64,000 nt of DNA, taken from Nitrosomonas sp. (GTDB lineage: Bacteria > Pseudomonadota > Gammaproteobacteria > Burkholderiales > Nitrosomonadaceae). The notes beneath the pieces were generated by a model. It saw nothing but the letters and a program-made list of their open reading frames with translations. It was not told where the DNA came from and did not search any database. This document shows, in pieces, positions 8,546 through 17,587 of the stretch. The stretch spans positions 310,001 through 374,000 of the forward strand of contig JADJLM010000001.1 in the NCBI GenBank assembly GCA_016710135.1, given 5' to 3'. The position numbers and the translations under genes are program-made. Each line of letters starts with the position of its first letter. The first letter of the stretch is position 1.

Positions 8546-9319
8546 CTAAACATTATCTGTTTCAGAACCCCAAGTTAAGGTATGGTAATCAAAGTGCTGG
8601 CGAGCAGTCGGTTTGATAATTTCAAAAAAAGGGGAAATATCAAAGTCACGAGGGGTATATAAGCTATGATTCCGGATATGATAGATTTCAGCATGACAAT
8701 CGGCGTGCATGGGACTATCTGACCACGTTCTTTCTATCTCAGGTAGGATAGGGTAGTGAATAGACATAAATGCCTGGGCAATGAGCGTCGAACAAATCGC
8801 GCGAGTTGGATCTCCACTGCCAAGCGCGAGCAATCTTCTTCGGAATCGCGTCGGAATGGAAGGGGCTGGAAATAAATATCGTGCTAGATCAAATATATTC
8901 TTTAAATCATATTGTTGACCAATACGTGAAATTGCATAATCGACAAGACGTTTCCGATCATCATCATTTAAGCCGATAGGACGGCAAATTCGCGTATGCA
9001 TTTGGGCGTACTGTTCAATGGTTACTGGACGTATGCCCTCTTTGAGATCCGCTTCAACCAGTGCCTGCTGCAATTTCCATGGGGGGGCGTTAGACAATGC
9101 ATTTCCAATATATAACGCGGCATGCGACCAATTCGATTGTGTCAGGTACTTGATGACGGTGCTGATCCGGGTATTGCCTTCGACTAGGAGTACATCAGCG
9201 GGTCGGAGGTTAGCTAATAATTGTTCTTGAGTGATCATTGCCACCTGAATACTCTGTCTTACTGGCTTTAATAAGAATTCCACTAACCCATGACTAATCC
9301 GTTTGGTAACTATTTCCAT
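8546..9319 (-). CDS. YiiX/YebB-like (permuted NlpC/P60) hydrolase
   Basis: The 257-residue protein contains LRPADVLLVEGNTRISTVI near residue 37, WSHAALYIG with the catalytic-type histidine near residue 65, and AICSTLIAQAF with the cysteine near residue 180. This His-then-Cys order is that of the circularly permuted papain-like NlpC/P60 group (YiiX, YebB), which cleave peptide or acyl bonds, often at membranes or the cell wall. The basic, hydrophobic first 30 residues do not make a standard signal peptide. The ATG at 9319 has a poor ribosome site, and a methionine at MITQEQLL is an alternative start. Substrate unknown. Confidence 0.75.
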   Translation of the reverse strand: MEIVTKRISHGLVEFLLKPVRQSIQVAMITQEQLLANLRPADVLLVEGNTRISTVIKYLTQSNWSHAALYIGNALSNAPPWKLQQALVEADLKEGIRPVTIEQYAQMHTRICRPIGLNDDDRKRLVDYAISRIGQQYDLKNIFDLARYLFPAPSIPTRFRRRLLALGSGDPTRAICSTLIAQAFMSIHYPILPEIERTWSDSPMHADCHAEIYHIRNHSLYTPRDFDISPFFEIIKPTARQHFDYHTLTWGSETDNV

Positions 9320-9403
9320 GGTGTATCTTTTAAAGCACAGTGTGGATGATCAATGGGTTGAGTATCTTATGTATTAGAAATAGCATAATCTCCCTGGTAT
9401 AAA

Positions 9404-9649
9404 CTAATGGCAGCTAAGTTCATTTAATTTCCGGGCTATAAACTGCGTAGAAACCGTATGGGTGCTGGATGAGCTGGATTGTGTTTTGACAAAATGCAGT
9501 GTTCTGATGAGCGCGATAAAGCGTTGTGCTTTCCTGACATTTCTTTGATGGAGTAATTCTTGCTGCTCTATCATCCAAAAAAGAAAATAGCGCATATTTT
9601 CATGTGAAGATTCATCCGATTTGTGATCATCATTATTATCGTCATTCAT
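9404..9649 (-). CDS. Hypothetical small protein
   Basis: This 81-residue frame starts with an Asp/Asn-rich tail (MNDDNNDDHKSDESS), followed by a helix-prone central part (FLFWMIEQQELLHQRNVRKAQRFI). It matches no family I recognise and its ribosome site is weak. It is listed because it fills a gap between two same-strand genes. Confidence 0.4.
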   Translation of the reverse strand: MNDDNNDDHKSDESSHENMRYFLFWMIEQQELLHQRNVRKAQRFIALIRTLHFVKTQSSSSSTHTVSTQFIARKLNELSCH

Positions 9650-9723
9650 GGCATAAATTACTTAGGTTATAGATGAGGATTTTGCGCGATTCCAGCTAAT
9701 TAAATCTGTACAAGATTTCGATA

Positions 9724-10140
9724 CTAAACTTCGATAATCTCAAAATCATGCGTGATATTAGCGGTACTTCTCAGCATAATCGAGGCTGAACAATATTTTT
9801 CAGCGGAGAGGTCGATGGCTCGTTCGATGTGGTGAGCCGCTAAATTTTTCCCGGATACGATGAAGTGGAGATGAATTTGGGTAAAAACTTTAGGATCTTC
9901 CGGTGCACGTTTTGCATCGATTTCGATTAAACAATCCGTTACCTGGTGCCTTCCCTTCTGTAATATCATCACCACATCAAACGCAGTACATCCACCCAGA
10001 CCAAGTAAAATCATTTCCATAGGCCGTGGACCTAAATTACGCCCACCTGCTTCAGGTGCGCCATCCATAATTAGCGTATACCCGCTTTCTGTTTCCCCGG
10101 TGAAACTAACACCATCTTGCCATTTTATTTTAGCTTTCAT
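9724..10140 (-). CDS. OsmC/Ohr-family protein (YhfA-like)
   Basis: At 138 residues it has the length of the compact OsmC family. It shows GPRPMEMILLGLGGCTAFDV and, near the C-terminus, AEKYCSAS, giving the two conserved cysteines used for thiol-dependent reduction of organic hydroperoxides. The Gly-rich GGRNLGPRP loop and the E-Y-C context fit the YhfA branch more than Ohr. Cytoplasmic. It lies 27 bases downstream of holA on the same strand and could share its transcript. Confidence 0.85.
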   Translation of the reverse strand: MKAKIKWQDGVSFTGETESGYTLIMDGAPEAGGRNLGPRPMEMILLGLGGCTAFDVVMILQKGRHQVTDCLIEIDAKRAPEDPKVFTQIHLHFIVSGKNLAAHHIERAIDLSAEKYCSASIMLRSTANITHDFEIIEV

Positions 10141-10167
10141 TATTTTTCTAGGATTGACTGGTTCTTG

Positions 10168-11211
10168 TTAAGTTTGAAGTATACCCTGTTCAATTGATTT
10201 TGTTTGATTGTGCTGGGAAAAACGCAACCCGTATTGTAAGAACTCATCCCAGACTTCGCCTTGCTTAACTCCTTTGATTATTTTGTCGATCAGCGCAGCA
10301 TGAGTGATACCTTCTATCAACAGGGGAGGTAAATAGCGTTTCATGGCTGAAGATAGTAGTGCTTGTTGCTGACCCCAGACTCGAAATTCTTTGAATAAAT
10401 GGCCTAGCGATTTTCCATCACTGACACCGCGATGCAGTGAAAACAGTTTTCGCAGTGGATCGACGAGGACACTTAAGACCAACGGTGGAGCAACACCTTC
10501 ATTTTGCAGATTCTTCAACATATGTGTGAAGCGAATGATGTCACCGGTGAGCATGGCCTCTGGTAAATCAAATACATCATGCCGTGCGACGTCATACACA
10601 GCGTTTCTGACTTGCTTAAAAGAAAGCGGCCCTTCGGGATAAAGTAATCCAAGCTTGAGAATTTCTTGTTGTGCAGCCAGTAAATTCCCTTCTACGTTAT
10701 CGACTAACAACTGTAATGCATCGGGAGCAAGCGTTTGCTTTTGTGCATGGAATCGCTGCTGAATCCATTGCGGGAGTTGAGTGCGTTCGATCGAATCGAT
10801 CATTACGATCACGCCTTGGTTATCTAGTGCGGTAAACCATTTACTTGCTTGGGTTTTTTTATCGATTGTCGGTAATGTTACGATAAGCCATAAATCAGGT
10901 GAGAAATTGTCGAAAAAGGCTAAGAGTGCGGCATTGCCATCATTTCCTATTTTGCCCGTCGGAATCCGCAGATCAAGCAATTTACGTGTGCTAAACAAAG
11001 AGCATTGGTCACCCCATTGGGCGATTTTGCCCCAGTCGAAGCGGTGATCAACCGTAAGAATTTCCCGCTCAATCGCACCTTGTCGATAGAGGTAACGGCG
11101 AATAGTGTCTCCCGCTTCGATCGACAATAAGGGCTCATTTCCCATGATCGTAAAACACTGGTTTTGTTGCTTTTTCAATAATTGAGGGAGTTGCTCGGGT
11201 TTGATTCGCAT
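10168..11211 (-). CDS. holA: DNA polymerase III delta subunit
   Basis: The 347 residues match HolA in length and order. The start (MRIKPEQLPQLLKKQQNQCFTIMGNEPLLS) is the diagnostic opening, followed by the ATPase-like core without a working P-loop (NVEGNLLAAQQEILKLGLL) and the helical collar domain (LVLSVLVDPLRKLF). Delta opens the beta clamp inside the clamp-loader complex. In many proteobacteria holA directly follows leuS and lptE. Here about 1.2 kb carrying an opposite-strand gene separates it from lptE, so it must have its own promoter, probably in 11212-11429. Confidence 0.92.
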   Translation of the reverse strand: MRIKPEQLPQLLKKQQNQCFTIMGNEPLLSIEAGDTIRRYLYRQGAIEREILTVDHRFDWGKIAQWGDQCSLFSTRKLLDLRIPTGKIGNDGNAALLAFFDNFSPDLWLIVTLPTIDKKTQASKWFTALDNQGVIVMIDSIERTQLPQWIQQRFHAQKQTLAPDALQLLVDNVEGNLLAAQQEILKLGLLYPEGPLSFKQVRNAVYDVARHDVFDLPEAMLTGDIIRFTHMLKNLQNEGVAPPLVLSVLVDPLRKLFSLHRGVSDGKSLGHLFKEFRVWGQQQALLSSAMKRYLPPLLIEGITHAALIDKIIKGVKQGEVWDEFLQYGLRFSQHNQTKSIEQGILQT

Positions 11212-11429
11212 ATATCAATACAGGAAGAATTAAGTCTAAATTTAAATGAAATGAAGTTATTGGTACAGTCGTTAGTATTTTTGTCAAGGATATTTACAAA
11301 CTTAAAGCCAAAATAGACGTTCTATTCTAAGATTCCATTCTATATCAATTAATTACAATGGTTGGCCTAGATTTTGCATTACTTCACGATCACCAGGAGA
11401 TTGATTTTATATTTTAAGTATGGAGAGAC

Positions 11430-12257
11430 ATGATGAGAAAGCAAAGAATTGCCAGTTTTTTTATGCTACTAACGCTGTTGATCAGCTATAAACAGTTGCT
11501 AGCTGTGCCCGTTAGCTTGGAGTTGGCTTTGTTGGTGGATGTATCACGGAGTGTAGATGCCTCTGAATATGCACAACAAAAAAATGGCTATGTTAACGCA
11601 TTTAAAGATCCAGTTATCCAAGATGCGATTGCTTCATTTGCAGGGGTTGGTGGTATTGCGGTGACTTATATTGAATGGTCGGGTGCCAATCAACAATCGG
11701 TTAGGGTAGGGTGGACACAAATCACTAATGCAGCGAGCTCCAACGCATTTGCCGATGCAATTGATAATGTCGACCGTGCTTTTGGGTTAGGTGGAGGCAC
11801 AGCTCCCGGAAGCGCAATTCAGTTTGTTACGCCTAAATTTAGTGATAATGGTTTTGAAGGGAATCGGTGGGTAATCGATGTATCTGGTGACGGTATTCGG
11901 AATACAGGAATGCAAACCTCGGTAGCACGTGATCATTTTCTTGATTTAGAGGTAGTAGGAGAGGGGTTAACCAAAACAATAAATGGCTTACCCATCGATA
12001 ACACCGATTTGGGTTTCTTGGGCTTGGCCGATTGGTTTCAAGACAATATTGTGGGTGGTCCCAATTCGTTCTTGATTGCCGCAGAAGGAGGGTTTGATAG
12101 CTTTAGCAATGCGGTAAAAGCAAAAATTGGGAGAGAAATCAGTGAGCCGCCTACCAACGTGGTTTTCGAACCTACGAGTTTATCTTTGGTATTAATTGGG
12201 TTAATTGGGCTCTATTTTGTAGCTTTTCAACCGGGAAGAATGCCAATTCAGGCTTAA
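11430..12257 (+). CDS. DUF1194 (VWA-like) protein with PEP-CTERM-type tail
   Basis: The 275-residue protein has an N-terminal signal peptide (FFMLLTLLISYKQLLA), then SLELALLVDVSRSVDASEY. This D-x-S-x-S motif is the metal-ion site of von Willebrand A-like folds, as in DUF1194. GGGTAPGSAI and WVIDVSGDGIRN continue the fold. The last 35 residues read FEPTSLSLVLIGLIGLYFV followed by a short basic tail. This resembles a PEP-CTERM sorting signal (E-P-T-S-L, membrane helix, Arg) handled by exosortase. A GGAGAG run precedes the ATG. It is transcribed against lptE and holA. Extracellular role unknown. Confidence 0.82.
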   Translation: MMRKQRIASFFMLLTLLISYKQLLAVPVSLELALLVDVSRSVDASEYAQQKNGYVNAFKDPVIQDAIASFAGVGGIAVTYIEWSGANQQSVRVGWTQITNAASSNAFADAIDNVDRAFGLGGGTAPGSAIQFVTPKFSDNGFEGNRWVIDVSGDGIRNTGMQTSVARDHFLDLEVVGEGLTKTINGLPIDNTDLGFLGLADWFQDNIVGGPNSFLIAAEGGFDSFSNAVKAKIGREISEPPTNVVFEPTSLSLVLIGLIGLYFVAFQPGRMPIQA

Positions 12258-12282
12258 TTACTGGGAAGGGGTCTCATTCGCA

Positions 12283-12420
12283 TGCTGTTGAATAGCTATC
12301 TGCATTGCTGCTACAGCGCTCGGAACAGGCTCAGATGCTCATTGGTTGCGCATAAACCGCGTTTTCTCGCTCGTTCTTACTTTGTATCGGCTACCTACTA
12401 AACGTTTTTCAACAACCTGC
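12283..12420. repeat. MITE-like or extragenic repeat element
   Basis: This stretch of about 138 bases has inverted ends: TGCTGTTGAATAG on the left and TTTTTCAACAACCTG on the right, related as GTTGTTGAAAAAC/CTGTTGAA. The inside (GCGCATAAACCGCGTTTTCTCGCTCG) has no reading frame. From memory, similar elements starting with a TGTTGAAAAA end are dispersed in related genomes, but no second copy is seen in this window. It ends exactly at the lptE stop codon and could also act as a transcription stop. Confidence 0.5.
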
Positions 12421-12926
12421 TAGTTATTTTTAGATGTGGTTCTGATAGCAGCAAGTCGGCGGATGATTTGTTGCACCGCATCGATTTGCATATCTTTATA
12501 GAGCATTTCTTCCTCAGCTTGCTTAGCGAGTACCTGTGCATCGAGAAAGGGTAGTACGCGCGTTAAGTTAATTTCGTCGATTGGAGCAATTTCAGCGCCT
12601 TGTGGGTCAACCAGTCGAATAGCAACACGATAGCCAAGTTGAAATTCTCTTACCCGCCCGCCAGTAGAAAGCGAGAGTATTTTTTTTTCGTTATTGGTGC
12701 TTATGGTCTGAAGGATAGCCTGCGCATTTTCAGGAGATCCAACGATTTTGGTATCGGTTCCAGCGCGAATCGCGCGTTCCACATCGATTCCAATTGGATT
12801 GCCTGGGGGAGCTGTTACATGAATTGTTTCAAAGGGAAGATTAGACACAAGCCCTCTCAACTGAAATCCACACGCTGAGAGCGCTATAGCGATGATGAAT
12901 GTAAAAAATACACGAGAAACGATCAT
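12420..12926 (-). CDS. lptE: LPS-assembly lipoprotein LptE
   Basis: The 168-residue protein starts with a lipoprotein signal, the lipobox cysteine being residue 19 (ALSACGFQLRG). FQLRG right after the lipid anchor is characteristic of LptE. It plugs the LptD barrel in the outer membrane during lipopolysaccharide export. It lies about 50 bases downstream of leuS on the same strand, the usual leuS-lptE pairing. The stop codon touches the end of a repeat-like element. Confidence 0.92.
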   Translation of the reverse strand: MIVSRVFFTFIIAIALSACGFQLRGLVSNLPFETIHVTAPPGNPIGIDVERAIRAGTDTKIVGSPENAQAILQTISTNNEKKILSLSTGGRVREFQLGYRVAIRLVDPQGAEIAPIDEINLTRVLPFLDAQVLAKQAEEEMLYKDMQIDAVQQIIRRLAAIRTTSKNN

Positions 12927-12975
12927 GCTGATTATGCCTTCTTCTAATTCTAAGCGATAAAGTTACATTTAGCTG

Positions 12976-15578
12976 TTAGTAAACGATATTAACGAGTCTT
13001 CCGGGTACGACAACAATTTTTTTGATCGTATTTCCAGCAACTAATTTTTGCACATTCTCATGATTAATTGCCAATTGTTCTATCGTAGCACGATCGGTAT
13101 CTTTAGGAACATTGATCTGCCCTCGTAGCTTCCCATTCACTTGAATGACCAAATCAATTGTGTCTTGAACCAATGCGGTGTGATCGACTATAGGCCAGCT
13201 CTGCTCGAGTAATGTTGTGCCTGGTTTGAGTTCTTGCCATAATGCATGACAAACATGAGGCACGATCGGCGAGAGCAATAGAACCACTTTTTCCAACGCT
13301 TCTTGCATCAATTGTCGACTCGCTGATTCAGTATCAGTGAGTTTCGTTAATTCATTCATTAATTCCATAATGGATGCGATAGCGGTGTTGAAAGTATGTC
13401 GACGCCCCAGATCATCGGTGACTTTGGCAATGGTTTGATGCAATTGACCTCGAAGCGTTTTGAGGGTTGGTGGCCAATCCTGGATATCAACAATAGGTTC
13501 TCTGCTTTTTGGGGGTGCTGTAGATGAAGATAAACTTGCCGCCATAATCGTCTTAGAAAACGATAAGCACCTTCTACACCGGTTTCTGACCATTCCAGTG
13601 TTTGTGTCGGGGGACTCGCGAACATCATAAATAATCGAGCGGTATCTGCGCCATAGGAATCAACTAGTTCTTGAGGATCAACGCCATTATTTTTAGATTT
13701 TGACATGGTGCCAATTCCACCGGACTCAACCGGTAAATTATCGGTGCGTAAAATCATTTTTGTTCGCTTACCTTGCGCATCAATTTCAATATCAATTTCA
13801 GTGGGGTTGAAATAATTGATTCGCCCTGTCGTTGATTTGCGGAAGAAGATTTCATTTAATACCATTCCCTGGGTCAATAGGTTGGTAAATGGTTCATTAA
13901 AGTAAACTAACCCAAGATCTCGCATGACTTTGCTCCAAAATCGAGCGTAGAGCAAATGTAAAATAGCATGCTCAATACCGCCAATATACTGATCTACAGG
14001 CAACCAATAGCTTGTGCGTGAATCTGACATACAGGTATTCTGATCAGCGCATGCATAGCGAATGAAATACCAAGATGAGTCGACAAAGGTATCCATCGTG
14101 TCTGACTCACGTCGAGCAGACTGACCACAGGATGGGCACGAGCAAATACTAAATTCGCTCGATTTGGCAAGTGGATTACCTGATCCATCGGGAACTAAAT
14201 TCTCTGGTAGTAGTACTGGAAGTTGATCATCGGGAACAGGAACAGTGCCACAGCGATCGCAGTGTATGAGAGGAATAGGGCAACCCCAATAGCGTTGTCG
14301 TGAAATTCCCCAATCTCGTAGGCGATAACGTGTTCGTTTTTTCCCAAGTTGTTTGAGTTCTAGATGCGCTGCTATTGCATCGATTGCAGCTTGAGATTTT
14401 AATCCCGAAAATTCGCCTGAATTGATCGTAATACCATAATCGATAAAAGCTTGATTAAGCGGAGGCAATTCATTTTCATTCTGAGGTCGAATGACGATTT
14501 TGATGGGAAGTTTATATTGTGTTGCAAATTCAAAGTCACGCTCGTCATGAGCGGGCACCGCCATGACCGCACCTTCTCCATAGCCCATTAGCACATAATT
14601 CGCGACCCAAATGGGGATACTTTCACCGGTAATCGGATGGAGCGCAGTATAGCCTGTATCCATCCCTTTCTTCGCTTGAGTGGCCAGTTCTGCCTCGGTG
14701 GTGGTGCCTTGTTTACATTCTTCCAGAAACTCAGTAAGACTAGGATTATTTTTGGCGGCCTGCAATGCGAGAGGATGTTCGACTGCAATCGCTAAATAGG
14801 TAACACCCATGAGTGTATCTGCACGCGTCGTAAAAACTTTCAAATCCTGGTGAAATTCAGTTTGCTCGCTGACTGGAAAGGTGATGTCGACACCATGGCT
14901 TTTGCCAATCCAGTTAGCCTGCATCGTTCTAACGCGATCTGGCCAACCTGGTAACGTATCCAGTGCATCTAACAATTCATCAGCGTAACGAGTAATGGCA
15001 AGATAATAGCCAGGAATTTCGCGTTTTTCGATGGGAGCGCCGGTACGCCATCCACGACCATCGATGACTTGCTCGTTAGCGAGTACCGTTTGATCGATGG
15101 GATCCCAGTTAACCACTTGAGTTTTTTTGTAGGCAATGCCATGTTCGAGCATACGTAAAAAAAACCATTGATTCCAGCGGTAATAGTGGGGATCACAGGT
15201 GGCAATCTCTCGTGTCCAATCAATACTGAAACCAAGACTTTTAAGCTGCTTGCGCATATAAGCAATGTTGTCATAGGTCCATTTTGCAGGCGGTAAGCCA
15301 TGTTGCATTGCAGCATTTTCTGCAGGCAAGCCAAATGCATCCCAACCCATCGGTTGCAAAACGTTATAACCGCGCATGCGATGGAAACGTGATAACACAT
15401 CTCCAATCGTATAGTTTCGAACATGTCCCATGTGAAGTTTGCCAGATGGGTACGGAAACATGGATAAGCAATAATATTTAGGTTTGTTTGGAAGCTCCGT
15501 GGCATTGAAAGCGGCCGTATTTTCCCAATATTGCTGTGCATCCTGCTCGATTTCTTGTGGGTGGTATTTTTCTTGCAT
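12976..15578 (-). CDS. leuS: Leucyl-tRNA synthetase, interrupted by one apparent frameshift
   Basis: Two overlapping minus-strand frames together make one LeuS of about 867 residues, the normal length. The HIGH signature is GKLHMGH (about residues 46-52). The KMSKS region reads GTMSKSKNNGV, with T in place of the first K. The editing domain and the zinc-type CDRCG/CSCPSCG cysteines are present. The frame breaks at 13506-13515, where coding DNA reads CCCCCAAAAAGC. One missing base there restores continuity from VYLHLQHP into EPIVDIQDWPPTLKTL. LeuS is essential, so an assembly error is most likely. A -1 slip on AAAAAG would also rejoin the frames. It charges tRNA-Leu. Confidence 0.9.
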
Positions 15579-15700
15579 GCAACATTTATCCTGGTTTAAT
15601 CGAAAATTGAATTATAACTTGAACTGCTGCGCTTGATGCGAACCAACGCATCATGGTAGCCTCATTTTAATTGTGAAATTAATTAGTAAAGGAGCCACAA

Positions 15701-16498
15701 ATGAGATTGATTAGCAATTTGAGCATATGGATTGTTCTGCTGTGTATTCTGCTATTGAGTGCCTGTGCAACGTCCCCAACAGGAAGAACGCAATTAGCAT
15801 TCATGCCCGATGCTGAAATAGATAGCATGGGACTGCAAGCTTTTGAGAACTTAAAAAAGGAAAAGCCGATCGAGCAGAGTGGAAAAAAAGTTCAGTTCGT
15901 AAACTGTGTTGCTCAAGCAGTTACTCGAGAAGTAGGGGGTGAATGGGAAGTGGTGGTCTTCGATGACGCTTCGCTGAATGCTTTTGCATTGCCGGGAAGA
16001 AAAATTGGCGTTCATACGGGGCTAATTCAATTAGTAGACAATCAGGACCAACTGGCTGCAGTGATTGGACATGAAATTGGACATGTGCTCGCACGACATA
16101 GCAATGAGCGTATGTCGCAACAGGTCAGCACAAATTTGGGATTATCGATTGTGCAGGCAGTAGCTGCACCGACTACACCACTGGGTCAGGCTGCAGTAAG
16201 CGCGCTAGGGGTTGGTGCACAGTATGGGGTAATCATGCCGTTTAGCCGCTTGCATGAAAGTGAGGCGGATATAATCGGTATCGATCTCATGGCAAAAGCA
16301 GGATTCAATCCGGTAGAAAGCATTAATTTATGGAAGAAAATGAGTCAAGCCAGTCATGGCAATCAACCACCCGAGTTTTTATCAACACACCCTTCGCATG
16401 ATACCCGGATTGAGGATTTGCAAGCGCGGCTCGCAATCGCGCAGCCTCTTTATCAGCAAGCGGTGGCTGCCGGTAAAAAACCGAAGTGTGTAAAGTAG
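15701..16498 (+). CDS. M48-family zinc metallopeptidase lipoprotein (BepA/LoiP-like)
   Basis: The 265-residue protein carries a lipobox (LLLSACATSP, Cys 22) after a hydrophobic signal. It also has the zinc-peptidase motif HEIGH in AAVIGHEIGHVLARHSNERM, with the third ligand in the downstream ESEADIIG. AAGGAG precedes the ATG. Such periplasmic, membrane-anchored M48 peptidases degrade misfolded outer-membrane proteins. It has no TPR region, so it is closer to LoiP/YcaL than to full-length BepA. Confidence 0.88.
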   Translation: MRLISNLSIWIVLLCILLLSACATSPTGRTQLAFMPDAEIDSMGLQAFENLKKEKPIEQSGKKVQFVNCVAQAVTREVGGEWEVVVFDDASLNAFALPGRKIGVHTGLIQLVDNQDQLAAVIGHEIGHVLARHSNERMSQQVSTNLGLSIVQAVAAPTTPLGQAAVSALGVGAQYGVIMPFSRLHESEADIIGIDLMAKAGFNPVESINLWKKMSQASHGNQPPEFLSTHPSHDTRIEDLQARLAIAQPLYQQAVAAGKKPKCVK

Positions 16499-16572
16499 TA
16501 AGTTGGATTCTAAGGTAATAGAGAAGTTATTCAAATCAGTGGCGGCAATAGGATGATTAGGACGATAGCGGT

Positions 16573-16983
16573 ATGGCGAATGCAGCGGAATTGACCGAGA
16601 TCATTTTGGAGACTTATCCCGACGCACAAGCAATTTATCTGTTTGGGTCTTGGGGTACGGAGGATGAGTGGCCCAGTAGCGATGTGGATATAGCCGTGTT
16701 GTTGCCGCCTAAAGAAGCCAAGATGGTGGGTTCCGGTCACTGGAATGCTTTAGCAATGAGCTTGGGTGATGTTATGCACAAAACGGTGGATTTAATAAAC
16801 CTAAGACAAGTATCTACGGTATTCCAAAAAGAAGTGATTATGGCTGATCGCCGAGTCTATACCGGCGATGAGTATGCGGCGGATGAGTTTGAGATGCTAA
16901 CGCTGTCGTTCTATCAGAAATTGAATCAGGAAAGAGCTGAGGTGTTAGTCGAAGGTCTACAAAGTGGGCGTTTTTATTCATGA
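16573..16983 (+). CDS. mntA: MntA-type nucleotidyltransferase antitoxin
   Basis: This 136-residue minimal nucleotidyltransferase has the exact GSX10DXD motif (Gly25-Ser26, Asp37-x-Asp39 in LFGSWG and SSDVDIAV). Its last codon overlaps the start of a HEPN protein gene by four bases (ATGA). By family knowledge (type VII HEPN-MNT systems), MntA transfers AMP groups to a tyrosine on the HEPN toxin to neutralise it. Translational coupling of antitoxin and toxin supports this role. Confidence 0.88.
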   Translation: MANAAELTEIILETYPDAQAIYLFGSWGTEDEWPSSDVDIAVLLPPKEAKMVGSGHWNALAMSLGDVMHKTVDLINLRQVSTVFQKEVIMADRRVYTGDEYAADEFEMLTLSFYQKLNQERAEVLVEGLQSGRFYS

Positions 16984-17396
16984 CGAATGAAGTCATCCTC
17001 AATAAAAAAATTAGTATTGAACGCTGCATTGTGCAAATCGAGAAATATTACGCCCAGCGTGGCGCTATACCTTTTGAGGAAAATTATTTGCTACAGGATG
17101 CGATTGCCATGAATCTGCAAAGAATCGGTGAATTGGCGATCGATATTGCCAATTACTTGGTCAAAAAGAAAAAGCTAGGCTTACCACAAGATAGCGCAGA
17201 AGCGTTTGTGTTGTTGTATCGCGCTGGATTGATATCGAAAGATTTGATGCGACGGATGAAAGGTATGGTGGGTTTTCGCAATATCGTCGTGCATGAATAT
17301 CAGAAACTGGACTTGGGCATTATGGAGGACGTCATCAAGTATCACCTTGAGGAACCTTTACAATTCGCCAACTCGGCATTACAGATTATAGAATAA
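16980..17396 (+). CDS. hepT: HepT-type HEPN ribonuclease toxin
   Basis: The 138-residue all-helical protein has the HEPN ribonuclease motif extended to the AMPylated form RX4HXY: Arg100, His105 and Tyr107 in FRNIVVHEYQKL. This is the toxin of the HEPN-MNT type VII toxin-antitoxin family, an RNase (several cut tRNA). It overlaps the mntA stop by four bases. All key residues are present, so the pair looks functional. A role in phage defence is possible but not shown by sequence. Confidence 0.88.
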   Translation: MTNEVILNKKISIERCIVQIEKYYAQRGAIPFEENYLLQDAIAMNLQRIGELAIDIANYLVKKKKLGLPQDSAEAFVLLYRAGLISKDLMRRMKGMVGFRNIVVHEYQKLDLGIMEDVIKYHLEEPLQFANSALQIIE

Positions 17397-17587
17397 ACAG
17401 TTGGTTTTTGAAATCTGAATTAACTAACTGATATATAATCATAATTTGTAATTTTGGGGCGTTGTTTTGCAATTTTTGTTTGTCCAAATTCGCTCGAAAG
17501 CAGGTATCATACGTAGCTAAAGTTATAACAAGAAAATCTTATTATTCATTATTTTTTATAAGTGTATTTATAGGGAGAAAGTAGCAA

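Noticed and set aside
14969..15541. 190-codon minus-strand frame inside leuS
   Set aside because: It runs in another frame of the well-conserved LeuS catalytic domain and matches no family.
12976..15578. Programmed frameshifting as the default explanation for leuS
   Set aside because: Nine other single-base homopolymer breaks occur in the window, so a technical cause is more economical.
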